A stretch of 64,000 nucleotides of DNA from Dubosiella muris (lineage in GTDB: Bacteria > Bacillota_I > Bacilli_A > Erysipelotrichales > Erysipelotrichaceae), in NCBI RefSeq assembly GCF_004793885.1, contig NZ_SRYG01000007.1, positions 1 to 64,000 of the forward strand, written 5' to 3'. Shown one piece after another: positions 16,722 to 25,411 of the stretch. Position numbers and translations under genes: made by a program. Each line of letters begins with the position of its first letter. Within the stretch, counting starts at the first letter, position 1. The notes beneath the pieces are model-generated. The model worked only from the letters and a program-made list of their open reading frames with translations. It made no database searches and was not told the DNA's origin.

Positions 16722-17806
16722 ACCGGCAAGTCGTCGTGAAGCGCCTTCCGGCGTTGAAGCAAGGCCGGGAAATCGTGATCAGCGACATTCACGCCAATTT
16801 GGATTTATACCGTCGGCTTCTTCGGCAAATTGATTACCGGCCGGGTGTCGACCGGCTCATTCTTCTAGGCGATCTCATTGAAAAAGGAACCCAGAATTTG
16901 GAAATGGTTCGGTATGTGATGAAGCAAACGCAAAACGAAGACGTGTGGTGCGTCATGGGAAATTGCGATTTCATCGCGAAAAATGTCTTATACAGTTACC
17001 GGCTCGACTTTTTAAAGCACGTTTTGCGGTTTCGCGAGCATTCGCTCATTCACGAGATGGCAAAACAAATCAGGATTTCCATGGAAGAGATGCCGATGGA
17101 TGAATTTTGTCAGCAGTTAAGGCTCCATTTTTTACCTGAGCTTTCGTTTTTGAACGACTTGCCGCACGTTTTGGAAAGCGATTCGCGCATTTACGCCCAC
17201 GCCGCCATCCGAAGCGAGGATAATTACGGCGACGATTTCAAGGAGGTTATGGCGATGCCGATGTTTTTGAAGCGAAAGATCCGTTTTCAAAAAACCGTTG
17301 TGGTCGGTCATATGCCCGTGACGGAATACTGCTCTAAAATCGCCTGCTTTGATCCATTGTACGACGCAGAAAGAAACGTCTGGAGTATCGACGGGGGCAA
17401 TGTCGTCAAACATGCCGGACAGCTGAACGCGTTGATTTTTGATGGTTCGGCCGCAAGTACGGCGCGTGCGGATACGTTGGAAGAAAGAACTGTGGTCCGC
17501 GATGTCGCGCCTTCGACACAAATTCCGTTTTTTATCAACTGGAACAATGGCGAGGTGGACATTTTAAAGGAAGCCGCGAAGCAGTGCTTTGTCCATTCCC
17601 CGTATTTGAATCGCTCGTTTTGGATCGACCGCGCCTTTTTGCAGTGCGAACAAGCGCGTGTGAAGGGAACGGATTACACAAACTATGAAATGCCGTTAAG
17701 GAAAGACGACCGCGTAAAAATCGTTTTTTCCTACGATGAAAAAATGCAAATTAAAAAAGATGGCGTTTTAGGATGGACGGATAAAAAAAATATAGAGCCG
17801 AAATAG
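16718..17806 (+). CDS. Calcineurin-like metallophosphoesterase
   Basis: 362 residues. Metal-binding motifs appear in order: VISDIHAN (D-x-H) at about 21-27, LLGDLIEKG (GDxxxxG) near 50, MGNCD (GNxD) near 80, VVGHMP near 195 and SIDGG near 225. The GN-C-D variant replaces the usual GNHD, as in some phosphodiesterase branches. An extra C-terminal domain of about 110 residues follows. Substrate unknown; family members include PPP-type protein phosphatases and nucleotide hydrolases. The ATG overlaps the end of the esterase gene. Confidence 0.85.
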   Translation: MNRQVVVKRLPALKQGREIVISDIHANLDLYRRLLRQIDYRPGVDRLILLGDLIEKGTQNLEMVRYVMKQTQNEDVWCVMGNCDFIAKNVLYSYRLDFLKHVLRFREHSLIHEMAKQIRISMEEMPMDEFCQQLRLHFLPELSFLNDLPHVLESDSRIYAHAAIRSEDNYGDDFKEVMAMPMFLKRKIRFQKTVVVGHMPVTEYCSKIACFDPLYDAERNVWSIDGGNVVKHAGQLNALIFDGSAASTARADTLEERTVVRDVAPSTQIPFFINWNNGEVDILKEAAKQCFVHSPYLNRSFWIDRAFLQCEQARVKGTDYTNYEMPLRKDDRVKIVFSYDEKMQIKKDGVLGWTDKKNIEPK

Positions 17807-17825
17807 TTAATCTGGCTCTTTTTCT
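17783..17825. terminator. Bidirectional terminator between convergent genes
   Basis: AGAGCC/GGCTCT stem (17794-17799 and 17814-17819), A run on the left and T run on the right. Both flanking stop codons, which abut at 17806/17807, lie in the loop. Confidence 0.8.
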
Positions 17826-18847
17826 TTCGCTTCCTCCAAATAAACGCCCAGATATTCGACTTCTTCCGGGGTGGTGTGAAAGCTGGTGACGAATCGAATG
17901 ACGATATCGTCGTTCCAATAGTCCCAAATTTCAAAATCGACGCGGGCTCTCAAATATTCCAGCTCCGCTGGCGTCACCACGAGAAAAACCAGGTTGGTAT
18001 CGCTCTTCATAAAAAGCGGATAGCCAAGCTCCATCGCGTGACTTTGAAGCTGTTGCGCGAGTTTGTTTTCATGCGCGGCCACTTTGTAGAAAGCGTCTTT
18101 TTGGAACAATCCGATAAACTGAAGTCCCAGCAGCCAGCCTTTGGCCAGCATCGCGCCGTTTTGTTTCATGACAAAACGGAAGTACGGCTTCAGCAGCGGA
18201 TTGGAAATACAAACCGCCTCACCAAACAGCGCGCCGTTTTTCGTGCCGCCAATCGAGAAAATATCGCACCACTTCGCGATGTCGTTGAGCGTGTAATCCA
18301 CGCCGGACATGAGCGCCGATCCGATTCGGGCCCCGTCCATCATCAAATACAAATCCAGTTCGTCGCATACGGCCCGGATTTCCTCCAGCTCTTTGCGCGT
18401 GTACACCGTTCCAAGTTCTGTCGCGTTGGAAATGTAGACGGCCTTGGGATACACCATATGCTCGTATTGAAGCATGTGCCCATTGTATGTTTTTCGAATC
18501 ATTGCCGCATTGAGCTTTCCGGCGGAGTTTGGAACAATCACGACTTTGTGTCCTGTCGCTTCGATCGCGCCGGTTTCATGCGTGGCGATGTGCCCGGTAT
18601 CGGGGGAAATCACCGCTTCGAATGACCGTAAAATATGCTTTAAAATCGTTTGATTGGTTAATGTACCGCTCATCACAAAATGGACGTCCACTTCCGTGTC
18701 CGGCATCTTGGATTGGATCAAGGCGGAAGCCTGTTCGCAATAATCGTCTTGTCCGTACCCGTTGCAGCTCACTTGATTGGCTTGCTCGAGCAGCGCAAGA
18801 ATTTCAGGAATACATCCTTGTCCGTAGTCATTTCTAAAAAACAACAT
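17807..18847 (-). CDS. Threonine aldolase/beta-eliminating lyase family, PLP enzyme
   Basis: 346 residues from MLFFRNDYGQGC (AGAGGTGAG upstream). Features of the low-specificity L-threonine aldolase family are FVMSGTLTNQ, IATHETGAIEATGHKV, the PLP-facing LMMDGARIGSA, and the Schiff-base lysine in SIGGTKNGAL (near 205). Likely cleaves L-threonine to glycine and acetaldehyde, though related beta-eliminating lyases share the fold. Monocistronic with its own promoter. Confidence 0.85.
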   Translation of the reverse strand: MLFFRNDYGQGCIPEILALLEQANQVSCNGYGQDDYCEQASALIQSKMPDTEVDVHFVMSGTLTNQTILKHILRSFEAVISPDTGHIATHETGAIEATGHKVVIVPNSAGKLNAAMIRKTYNGHMLQYEHMVYPKAVYISNATELGTVYTRKELEEIRAVCDELDLYLMMDGARIGSALMSGVDYTLNDIAKWCDIFSIGGTKNGALFGEAVCISNPLLKPYFRFVMKQNGAMLAKGWLLGLQFIGLFQKDAFYKVAAHENKLAQQLQSHAMELGYPLFMKSDTNLVFLVVTPAELEYLRARVDFEIWDYWNDDIVIRFVTSFHTTPEEVEYLGVYLEEAKEKEPD

Positions 18848-18869
18848 TCTCTCACCTCTTCCGATCCTT

Positions 18870-18897
18870 ATTATACCTGAATTGCCTCGAAAAACAA
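18870..18897 (-). promoter_or_regulatory. Promoter of the PLP lyase gene
   Basis: Minus strand TTGTTT (18897-18892), 16-nt spacer, TATAAT (18875-18870). Confidence 0.7.
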
Positions 18898-18930
18898 AAA
18901 AATCGGTCGAAAAGCTTTTTAGAAACAAAG

Positions 18931-18964
18931 AAAAAAGACCATGCGCAATGCACAATGGTCTTTT
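18931..18964 (-). terminator. Terminator of the butyrate operon
   Basis: Minus strand AAAAGACCAT pairs with ATGGTCTTTT around a short GC-containing tip, followed by Ts. Just beyond the CoA-transferase stop. Confidence 0.85.
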
Positions 18965-18968
18965 GATT

Positions 18969-20519
18969 TTACTGGCTTAATCCCATGAGTTCGTCTTTGA
19001 ACAACCGCTCGTCCATCCGCTTCAAATCTTTTGCGATGGCTGGCTTGAATTCCATTTGATCCAAGACATCTTTTTGCAAGTCGATGCCCGGCGCGATCTC
19101 CGTCAAAGTAAACACCCCGTCGCGAAGCTCGAAAACAGCGCGTTCGGTAATGTATAACACTTTTTGACCGGCTTTGGTCGCGAATTCCGACGAGAAGGTA
19201 ATTTGCTCGACCGCCTCTTTAAACTTTTTGATTTGGCCTTCCTGGACGATTTCCAGTTTTCCGTCGCCGATTTTTTCTTTCAGCCCTTTCGCGGTAAACG
19301 TTCCGCAGAACACGACAACCGGCGTCGACTGCGTAATGTTAATAAAGCCGCCGCATCCGGCAATCCGAGGTCCAAACCGGGACACGTTGATATTTCCCGA
19401 TTGATCGCATTCCGCCAATCCGAGGAACGCCTGGTTTAATCCGCCACCGTCATAGAAGTCGAACATCGAAGGCGAGTCGATCGTGCAATCCGGATTCGTG
19501 CTTGCGCCAAATCCGACGCCCGATGCGGGAACCCCGCCGATGTTTCCGGCCTCAACTGTCATTTTCAGCCCTTGCAGCCCTTCTTCGTTTCCGACGTTGG
19601 CCACGCCTTCCGGCATACCGATTCCAAGATTGATAATGGCGTTTGGCGTCAGTTCCATAGCCGCTCTTCGGCATACGACTTTACGCGCATTCAGAGGCAT
19701 CGGCTCCAGCGCGTTCAACGGCTTCTTGATTTGTCCGGAGTATTCCGGTTTGTATGGGTCCAAATACGTCTGCCATGAGTTGGCCGGCGTGCCCTTGACA
19801 ATATAATCCACAAGAATACCCGGCACTTTGACGTCTTTTGGATTCAGCGTTCCGTTTTGTACAACATCTTCCACTTGGGCAATAACGATTCCGCCTGTGT
19901 TTTTTACCGCTTCCGCCATCGCGAGCGCTTCAAGGAATGCCGCTTCTTTTTCCATCGACAAGTTGCCGTTTTCATCGGCGTACGTGCCACGGATAATGCC
20001 GACATGGATCTTTTTAAACGGTTTGTAACGCAAGTACTCTTCCCCGTCGATTTCCATGACTTCCACGAGATCCTCTTTCGTGATTTCGTTCATCTTTCCA
20101 CCTTGCAGGCGTGGATCGACAAACGTGTTCAGCCCGATCTTTGTAATGACGCCAGGACGCTTGGCGGCGATTTCCCGAAGCAGCTGCGCCAGCGTTCCGA
20201 TTGGAAGGTTGTACGCCTGGACTTTGTTTTCCGTAACGAGTTTTTGAATGGCTGGAATCAAATTCCAGTGTCCGCCGACAACGCTACGAAGCAATCCTTC
20301 GTGAGCCAGATGGTTCATCCCGAGTTTGTCGGTTCCGTCGCCTACATTGGTTGGGAAAAACAAGTCGATGTCTTTTGGATGCCCCTCTTTGAGAAACCGG
20401 TCTTCCACCGCGTAAACAACTTCCTGCGGGAAACACATTCCGATAAACCCGCTAATGACGACGCGGTCCCCGTCTTTGATTAGACCGGCCGCTTCTTCCG
20501 GTGTAATGACTTTTGCCAT
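18969..20519 (-). CDS. Acetate/3-ketoacid CoA-transferase, fused alpha-beta type
   Basis: 516 residues, the single-chain YdiF-like class I CoA transferase. The alpha half opens MAKVITPEEAAGLIKDGD and the beta half contains INLGIGMPEGVAN; the catalytic glutamate is in TVEAGNIGGVPASG near residue 333. It moves CoA between acyl-CoA and acetate or a keto acid. As last gene of bcd-etfBA-hbd-crt it probably releases the C4 product as acid (butyrate with acetate) or activates an incoming acid; direction is inference. No butyrate kinase is present in the window. Confidence 0.92.
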   Translation of the reverse strand: MAKVITPEEAAGLIKDGDRVVISGFIGMCFPQEVVYAVEDRFLKEGHPKDIDLFFPTNVGDGTDKLGMNHLAHEGLLRSVVGGHWNLIPAIQKLVTENKVQAYNLPIGTLAQLLREIAAKRPGVITKIGLNTFVDPRLQGGKMNEITKEDLVEVMEIDGEEYLRYKPFKKIHVGIIRGTYADENGNLSMEKEAAFLEALAMAEAVKNTGGIVIAQVEDVVQNGTLNPKDVKVPGILVDYIVKGTPANSWQTYLDPYKPEYSGQIKKPLNALEPMPLNARKVVCRRAAMELTPNAIINLGIGMPEGVANVGNEEGLQGLKMTVEAGNIGGVPASGVGFGASTNPDCTIDSPSMFDFYDGGGLNQAFLGLAECDQSGNINVSRFGPRIAGCGGFINITQSTPVVVFCGTFTAKGLKEKIGDGKLEIVQEGQIKKFKEAVEQITFSSEFATKAGQKVLYITERAVFELRDGVFTLTEIAPGIDLQKDVLDQMEFKPAIAKDLKRMDERLFKDELMGLSQ

Positions 20520-20541
20520 GTTACTCCTCCATCTTCTTTCG

Positions 20542-21321
20542 CTATTTATTTTTAAATTCTTTTTCTTTTACTTTGTTTAAGAAGCAATCCATTCCGTACG
20601 TCTGATCCTCGCTGGCAAAGCATGCCGAGAAATCTTCGACTTCCTCTTTGATTCCGCCATCAATATCCACTTGCAGGCCATCATTGATTGCTTTTTTCGC
20701 TTTTTCAACAGCGATTGGCGCGTTTTTCGCGATTCCGTTCGCCATTTTCTGTGCGGCGGCCATCAATTCTTCCGGCGCCACAACCGCGTTGACCAAACCG
20801 ATTTGATAGGCGCGGTCCGCTTTGATGTTGCGGGCGCCAAAAATCATTTCTTTGGCGATTCCAACCGGAACCAGCCGAGCCAGACGCTGTGTTCCGCCAA
20901 ATCCCGGTGTGATACCCAAGCCAACTTCCGGCTGTCCAAAAACCGCGTTCGCGCTCGCAAGACGAATGTCGCAAGCCATGGCCAATTCGCATCCGCCGCC
21001 CAGGGCGAATCCGTTAACTGCGGCGATAACCGGACAATGCAAAGTTTCGATTTCACGGAAGATCTTGTTTCCAAACGCGCCGTACTCGGCCGCTTCCTCA
21101 ACCGTTTTGTCTTTCATTTCCGCGATGTCCGCGCCGGCGACAAACGATTTATCACCCGCGCCCGTGATGATGACGCAATACGTATCCGGATCGTTTTTCA
21201 CGGTGTTAACCGCTTCTTCCAAATCTTTCAACACTTCCGTAGAAAGCGCATTCAACGCTTTCGGACGATTGATTGTGATCGTCGACACATGATTGTTTTT
21301 TTCTAAGAGTACGTTTTCCAT
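20542..21321 (-). CDS. crt: Enoyl-CoA hydratase, crotonase type
   Basis: 259 residues. The oxyanion-hole segment is SFVAGADIAEM, and both catalytic glutamates are present in GGCELAMACD and GQPEVGLGITPGFGGTQRL. Hydrates crotonyl-CoA to 3-hydroxybutyryl-CoA, or the reverse dehydration in butyrate synthesis. It lies between hbd and the CoA transferase. A strong hairpin ends just before its Shine-Dalgarno, so expression may be lower than that of the upstream genes. Confidence 0.94.
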   Translation of the reverse strand: MENVLLEKNNHVSTITINRPKALNALSTEVLKDLEEAVNTVKNDPDTYCVIITGAGDKSFVAGADIAEMKDKTVEEAAEYGAFGNKIFREIETLHCPVIAAVNGFALGGGCELAMACDIRLASANAVFGQPEVGLGITPGFGGTQRLARLVPVGIAKEMIFGARNIKADRAYQIGLVNAVVAPEELMAAAQKMANGIAKNAPIAVEKAKKAINDGLQVDIDGGIKEEVEDFSACFASEDQTYGMDCFLNKVKEKEFKNK

Positions 21322-21338
21322 AATTTTTTTATCCTTTC

Positions 21339-21364
21339 AAAAAAGGCGAATTGGATTCGCCTTT
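21339..21364 (-). terminator. Internal terminator between hbd and crt
   Basis: Minus strand AAGGCGAAT/ATTCGCCTT hairpin with a 3-nt loop and a T run, sited between two co-directional genes of the same pathway; probably partial. Confidence 0.75.
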
Positions 21365-21371
21365 CATATCA

Positions 21372-22211
21372 TTAGTTATACTTGTAGAAACCTTCTCCGG
21401 TTTTGCGTCCGAGTTTTCCGGCGCGAACCATTTTCTTCAGGAGCGTCGAAGGGCGATATTTTGGATCTCCGGTTTCTGTGTACAATACATCCATGATCGC
21501 AAGCACGATATCCAAACCAATCAGGTCACCTAAGGCAAGAGGTCCCATTGGATGGTTCGCACCAAGTTTCATTGCTGTATCAATATCTTCCGTGGAAGCG
21601 ATTCCTTCCTGCAGGATGAATGTCGCTTCGTTGATCATCGGGATCAAAATACGGTTTACGACAAAACCAGGGCCTTCGTTGACTTCAACTGGCGTTTTGC
21701 CGATTTCTTTAGAAATCGCGATGACTTCGTCTTTGACTTCGTCCGGTGTATTGGCACCCGAAATAACCTCGACGAGTTTCATCCGGTCTGCAGGGTTGAA
21801 GAAATGCATGCCGATTACCGGATGCTGAATGCCGTTGGCGATTTCAGTAATCGAAAGCGAAGACGTGTTCGAACCGAAAATCGCGCCGTCTTTCACGATT
21901 TCGTCCAGTTTTTTGAACAAGTCCTTCTTCACTGGCATTTGTTCCAAAATGGCTTCAACGATCAAATCGCAGTCCGCCAGATCCTCGTATTCGCCGGCTT
22001 TCAGGTTCGCTTTCGCCGCGTCGGCGTCTTCTTGCGAAATTTTGCCTTTCGCCACCAGTTTGTCTTTTCCTGCGCAGATTTTGGCAACGCCATTTTCCGC
22101 CCATTCTTTTTTCACATCAACAACTGTTACATCATTTCCGGCGCTCGCAAAGGCGTTGGCAATGCCCTGGCCCATCGTTCCTGCGCCTACAACTCCAACT
22201 TTTCTAGTCAT
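21372..22211 (-). CDS. hbd: 3-hydroxybutyryl-CoA dehydrogenase
   Basis: 279 residues. The Rossmann motif is [18 protein letters not shown] at the N-terminus. The active-site His is in [17 protein letters not shown]. The C-terminal domain begins [16 protein letters not shown]. Interconverts acetoacetyl-CoA and 3-hydroxybutyryl-CoA using NAD(P)H. Follows etfA by 13 nt in the bcd operon. Confidence 0.95.
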   Translation of the reverse strand: MTRKVGVVGAGTMGQGIANAFASAGNDVTVVDVKKEWAENGVAKICAGKDKLVAKGKISQEDADAAKANLKAGEYEDLADCDLIVEAILEQMPVKKDLFKKLDEIVKDGAIFGSNTSSLSITEIANGIQHPVIGMHFFNPADRMKLVEVISGANTPDEVKDEVIAISKEIGKTPVEVNEGPGFVVNRILIPMINEATFILQEGIASTEDIDTAMKLGANHPMGPLALGDLIGLDIVLAIMDVLYTETGDPKYRPSTLLKKMVRAGKLGRKTGEGFYKYN

Positions 22212-22224
22212 TTTTTATATCTCC

Positions 22225-23253
22225 TTAAGCAGCTTTTGCTTTCTTGATTTCTTCCACAAGCAAAGGAAGAACTTCGTTTACGTTTCCAACAAATCCCATA
22301 TTCGCGATTTTGAAAATTTCCGCTTCCGGATCGCGGTTGATCGCGATGATCATATCGGCTTTTTCCATACCGGCCACGTGCTGAACGGCACCCGAAATAC
22401 CACAAGCGATATAAAGCGCCGGACGAACCGTTTTACCTGTCTGGCCAACCTGCACATCTTTATCCATAAATCCGTCTTCGACAACCGCACGAGTGGCGCA
22501 AACTTCGCCGCCCAATTCCTTCGCGCATTCTTTCAGCACATCGAGGCAGCCTTCGGCGCCACGACCGGCACCAACGAGGATGTTCGCTTTCGTGATGTCG
22601 ATTCCAGCCAGTGGTTTCGCAACGGTTTCTTTGATTTCAACAAGCGGAGTCGTCGATTCCCATGCAGGCTTGAATTCAACGATTTCGCCTTCGCGGCTTT
22701 CATCCACTGGAGCCATATCGAACACTTTCGGACGAATCGTCGCCATCTGCGGACGCGTATCCGGACAAACGATCGTACCAAACAAGTTTCCGCCAAATGT
22801 AGGACGCGTCACGAGCAGCAGCGCCTCACCATCGGCTACCTTGTCCTGGTCAATGTCGATTTTCGTCGCGTCGGCAGTCAAACCGGCATCAATGCGCGCG
22901 GCAACCCGTGGTGCCAAATCGCGGCCAAGAACCGTTGCGCCGGTCAGGAAGGAATCCGGTTTGAATTCTTTGATGATTTGCGTCAAAGCGTCTGTGTAAA
23001 ACTGCGTCGAGTAGTCTTTCAGCAGCGGATCGTCCACGACGATCACTTTGTCCGCTCCATGGGCGATTACGTCTTTCGCTTTGTCTTTGATGTCGCTGCC
23101 AAGCAGGACGCCGACAACTTTGAAATCCATTCCAGGAATCGTCGCCACCAGTTTGCGGGCTTCGGAAATCAGTTCGTATCCAACTTCTGCCGGAACCCCG
23201 TCTTTTTGTTCTACGAATACGTAGATATCTTTATAATCAGGAAATTTTGCCAT
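22225..23253 (-). CDS. etfA: Electron transfer flavoprotein alpha subunit
   Basis: 342 residues. The C-terminal FAD-binding region is clear: LVGAGRGAEG, VGQTGKTVRPALYIACG, ISGAVQHVAGM and AINRDPEAEIF. Dimerises with EtfB and links acyl-CoA dehydrogenase to an electron donor or acceptor. With bcd and etfB it matches the electron-bifurcating Bcd-EtfAB unit of butyrate formers; bifurcation is inferred from context. Confidence 0.96.
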   Translation of the reverse strand: MAKFPDYKDIYVFVEQKDGVPAEVGYELISEARKLVATIPGMDFKVVGVLLGSDIKDKAKDVIAHGADKVIVVDDPLLKDYSTQFYTDALTQIIKEFKPDSFLTGATVLGRDLAPRVAARIDAGLTADATKIDIDQDKVADGEALLLVTRPTFGGNLFGTIVCPDTRPQMATIRPKVFDMAPVDESREGEIVEFKPAWESTTPLVEIKETVAKPLAGIDITKANILVGAGRGAEGCLDVLKECAKELGGEVCATRAVVEDGFMDKDVQVGQTGKTVRPALYIACGISGAVQHVAGMEKADMIIAINRDPEAEIFKIANMGFVGNVNEVLPLLVEEIKKAKAA

Positions 23254-23271
23254 GATTGTTCGTTCTCCCTT

Positions 23272-24078
23272 CTACTTCGTGATTAATTGCTTTTCTTTCA
23301 AAGTTTTAGCAATTAATTCCGCCGTTTCCTGGGCAGGCATGTTGAAAGTTTCAGTCGCCGCGGAAACGTCTTTTGTGAATGTACGATGTACCTTTGTCGG
23401 CGAACCGGCCAAACCGATCTCGCTTTGTGGAAGAACATCCATCAAATCGTCATACGTCATGATTTCAACCGGATTGTTGAACGAATCCACGATATCGAAG
23501 CAGTTCATATAGCGAGGCTTGTTCATACCCGACAGCGTCGTCAATACGGCAGGCAGCTTCACTTCAAGGATTTGCTCCTCGTCTTCCAGCGCTTTTTTTA
23601 CAACCGCATGATCCGGTGCCAGTTCGATGATCTCGTCCACATACGTGACCTGCGGAATTCCAAGACGCTCCGCCGTCTGCGGACCAACCTGCGCCGTGTC
23701 TCCGTCGATTGCCTGACGGCCGGCGATGATCAAGTCGTAGCCGATTTTATTCAAAGCGGCTGCCAGCGTACGGCTCGTCGCGCACGTATCCGCGCCACCC
23801 AACCGGCGGTCTGTCAGCAAATACGCATGATCCGCCCCGCGGGCGATCGTTTCCTGAAGCATGGCTTTCGCTTGCGGAGGACCCATGGAAATCACGGAAA
23901 TTTCGATGGTGTCGTCTTTGTCCTTCAAAGCGAGCGCCGCTTCCAAACCGGCTAAATCATCAGGGTTGATGATACTAGGAACGCCGTCTCTGACGAGAGT
24001 TCCGGTATTTTTATCAACAGTGATTTCTGTTGAGTCAGGTACTTGTTTTACAAGAACAGCTATTTTCATATCTTTCAT
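23272..24078 (-). CDS. etfB: Electron transfer flavoprotein beta subunit
   Basis: 268 residues. Starts MKDMKIAVLVKQVPDSTEI; the second ATG, three codons in, is an alternative. AGRQAIDGDTAQVGPQTAERL is the nucleotide-binding signature of the family. Lies 11 nt after bcd and 18 nt before etfA. Confidence 0.96.
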   Translation of the reverse strand: MKDMKIAVLVKQVPDSTEITVDKNTGTLVRDGVPSIINPDDLAGLEAALALKDKDDTIEISVISMGPPQAKAMLQETIARGADHAYLLTDRRLGGADTCATSRTLAAALNKIGYDLIIAGRQAIDGDTAQVGPQTAERLGIPQVTYVDEIIELAPDHAVVKKALEDEEQILEVKLPAVLTTLSGMNKPRYMNCFDIVDSFNNPVEIMTYDDLMDVLPQSEIGLAGSPTKVHRTFTKDVSAATETFNMPAQETAELIAKTLKEKQLITK

Positions 24079-24089
24079 GATCCTTTCTA

Positions 24090-25229
24090 TTATTTAAGCA
24101 TTGCTCCGGAGATAACCATCCGCTGTACTTCGGAAGTTCCTTCGTAGATTTCGGTGATTTTCGCATCGCGGAACATTCTTTCAACTGGAAGATCACGAGT
24201 ATAACCGTAACCACCCATCAACTGGATCGCTTTCGTAGTGACGTCCATGGCTGTTTCTGCGGCAAACAGTTTCGCTTCAGCGGCTAAAACGGAATATGGC
24301 TCTCCGTTTTCTTTCGCCATCGCAGCTTTGTATACGAGCAGGCGGGCTGCGTCAACGGCCGTCTGCATGTTCGCAAGCTGGAACTGCGTGTTTTGGAATT
24401 TGGCGATTGGCCGGCCAAACTGCTTCCGTTGTTTTACATAAGGGATCACTTCGTCGATCGCGCCTTGCGCAATACCCAGCGCCTGCGCCGCGATACCGAT
24501 ACGGCCGCCATCCAGCGTCTGCATGGCGATTTTGAATCCCTGTCCTTCTTTTCCAAGGAGGTTTCCTTTCGGAACCCGCACGTTGTTGAAAATCAACTCG
24601 CTCGTCGCGGAGCCGCGGATTCCCAGTTTCTTTTCATGAAGACCGATCGTGAAGCCCGGCGTATCCTTTTCGATGATAAAAGCGGAAATACCGCGCGTTC
24701 CTTTGGACTTGTCGGTCATGGCGAAGATGACATAGATGTCGGCCTCGCCGGCATTGGTGATGAAGATCTTCGTTCCGTTGATCACGTACTCGTCGCCATC
24801 CAGAACAGCCGTTGTCTGCTGTCCGGCCGCGTCGGTACCAGCGTTAGGCTCCGTCAAACCGAAGGCGCCCAGTTTCTCGCCGCTCGCCAGCGGTTTCAGG
24901 AACTTTTCCTTTTGTTCCGGCGTACCGAACTGCGCGATCGGCCAAGATCCTAGCGAGGTGTGCGCGGACAATACGACACCCGTCGTCGCGCATTTTTTGC
25001 TGAGTTCTTCGACAGCTAAGATATAACTTAAATAATCAGCCCCGGCTCCGCCGTATTCGCGCGGATAAGGGATCCCTAACATTTTGCTTTGACGCATGAC
25101 TTCGACGCTTTCCTTTGGAAAACGCTCGTTTTCATCAACGTCTGCAGCATTTTCTTTCACTTCGTTTTCTGCAACTTCTCTGAACAACTTCTGCATCATT
25201 TTCTGTTGTTCCGTTAAATTGAAATCCAT
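24090..25229 (-). CDS. bcd: Short-chain (butyryl-type) acyl-CoA dehydrogenase
   Basis: 379 residues. FAD/substrate segments are FGLTEPNAGTDAAGQQT and IFITNAGEADIYV. QLMGGYGYTRDLPVERMFRDAKI leads to the catalytic base in EIYEGTSEVQRM near the C-terminus. Reduces crotonyl-CoA to butyryl-CoA with EtfAB, or oxidises it. First gene of a six-gene operon; AAAGGAG precedes the ATG. Its promoter lies next to a Rex-type operator. Confidence 0.95.
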   Translation of the reverse strand: MDFNLTEQQKMMQKLFREVAENEVKENAADVDENERFPKESVEVMRQSKMLGIPYPREYGGAGADYLSYILAVEELSKKCATTGVVLSAHTSLGSWPIAQFGTPEQKEKFLKPLASGEKLGAFGLTEPNAGTDAAGQQTTAVLDGDEYVINGTKIFITNAGEADIYVIFAMTDKSKGTRGISAFIIEKDTPGFTIGLHEKKLGIRGSATSELIFNNVRVPKGNLLGKEGQGFKIAMQTLDGGRIGIAAQALGIAQGAIDEVIPYVKQRKQFGRPIAKFQNTQFQLANMQTAVDAARLLVYKAAMAKENGEPYSVLAAEAKLFAAETAMDVTTKAIQLMGGYGYTRDLPVERMFRDAKITEIYEGTSEVQRMVISGAMLK

Positions 25230-25309
25230 AAATGAAGTTCTCCTTTCCCATAATAATTGAACTTTTTAATGTGGATTGCATGAAATGATCAACGTTTTCA
25301 TACGAATCT

Positions 25310-25338
25310 ATTTTACAAACCAAACGATATGAAGTCAA
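25310..25338 (-). promoter_or_regulatory. Promoter of the bcd operon
   Basis: Minus strand TTGACT (25338-25333), 17-nt spacer, TAAAAT (25315-25310). The Rex-like operator ends 6 nt upstream of the -35. Leader about 74 nt. Confidence 0.85.
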
Positions 25339-25344
25339 TACTAT

Positions 25345-25362
25345 TTGTTAAATAATTAACAA
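25345..25362. promoter_or_regulatory. Rex-type operator in the bcd/amidohydrolase divergent region
   Basis: TTGTTAAATAATTAACAA: perfect 7-bp inverted repeat around a 4-nt centre, identical to the Firmicute Rex consensus TTGTTAA-N4-TTAACAA. It overlaps the -35 of the plus-strand promoter and abuts the bcd promoter. Rex itself is not encoded in the window. Confidence 0.85.
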
Positions 25363-25372
25363 GTGATACAAT
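25345..25372 (+). promoter_or_regulatory. Promoter of the amidohydrolase gene
   Basis: TTGTTA (25345-25350, inside the Rex-type operator), 16-nt spacer, TACAAT (25367-25372) with a TG extension. Confidence 0.7.
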
Positions 25373-25411
25373 AGAATTTGTGTGAAGGAATATGTGAAAG
25401 GAGAGTTTGAT

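Noticed and set aside
25287-25300. cre-like GATCAACGTTTTCA in the bcd leader
   Set aside because: Two conserved positions at one end fail, 12 of 14; not strong enough to list as a site.
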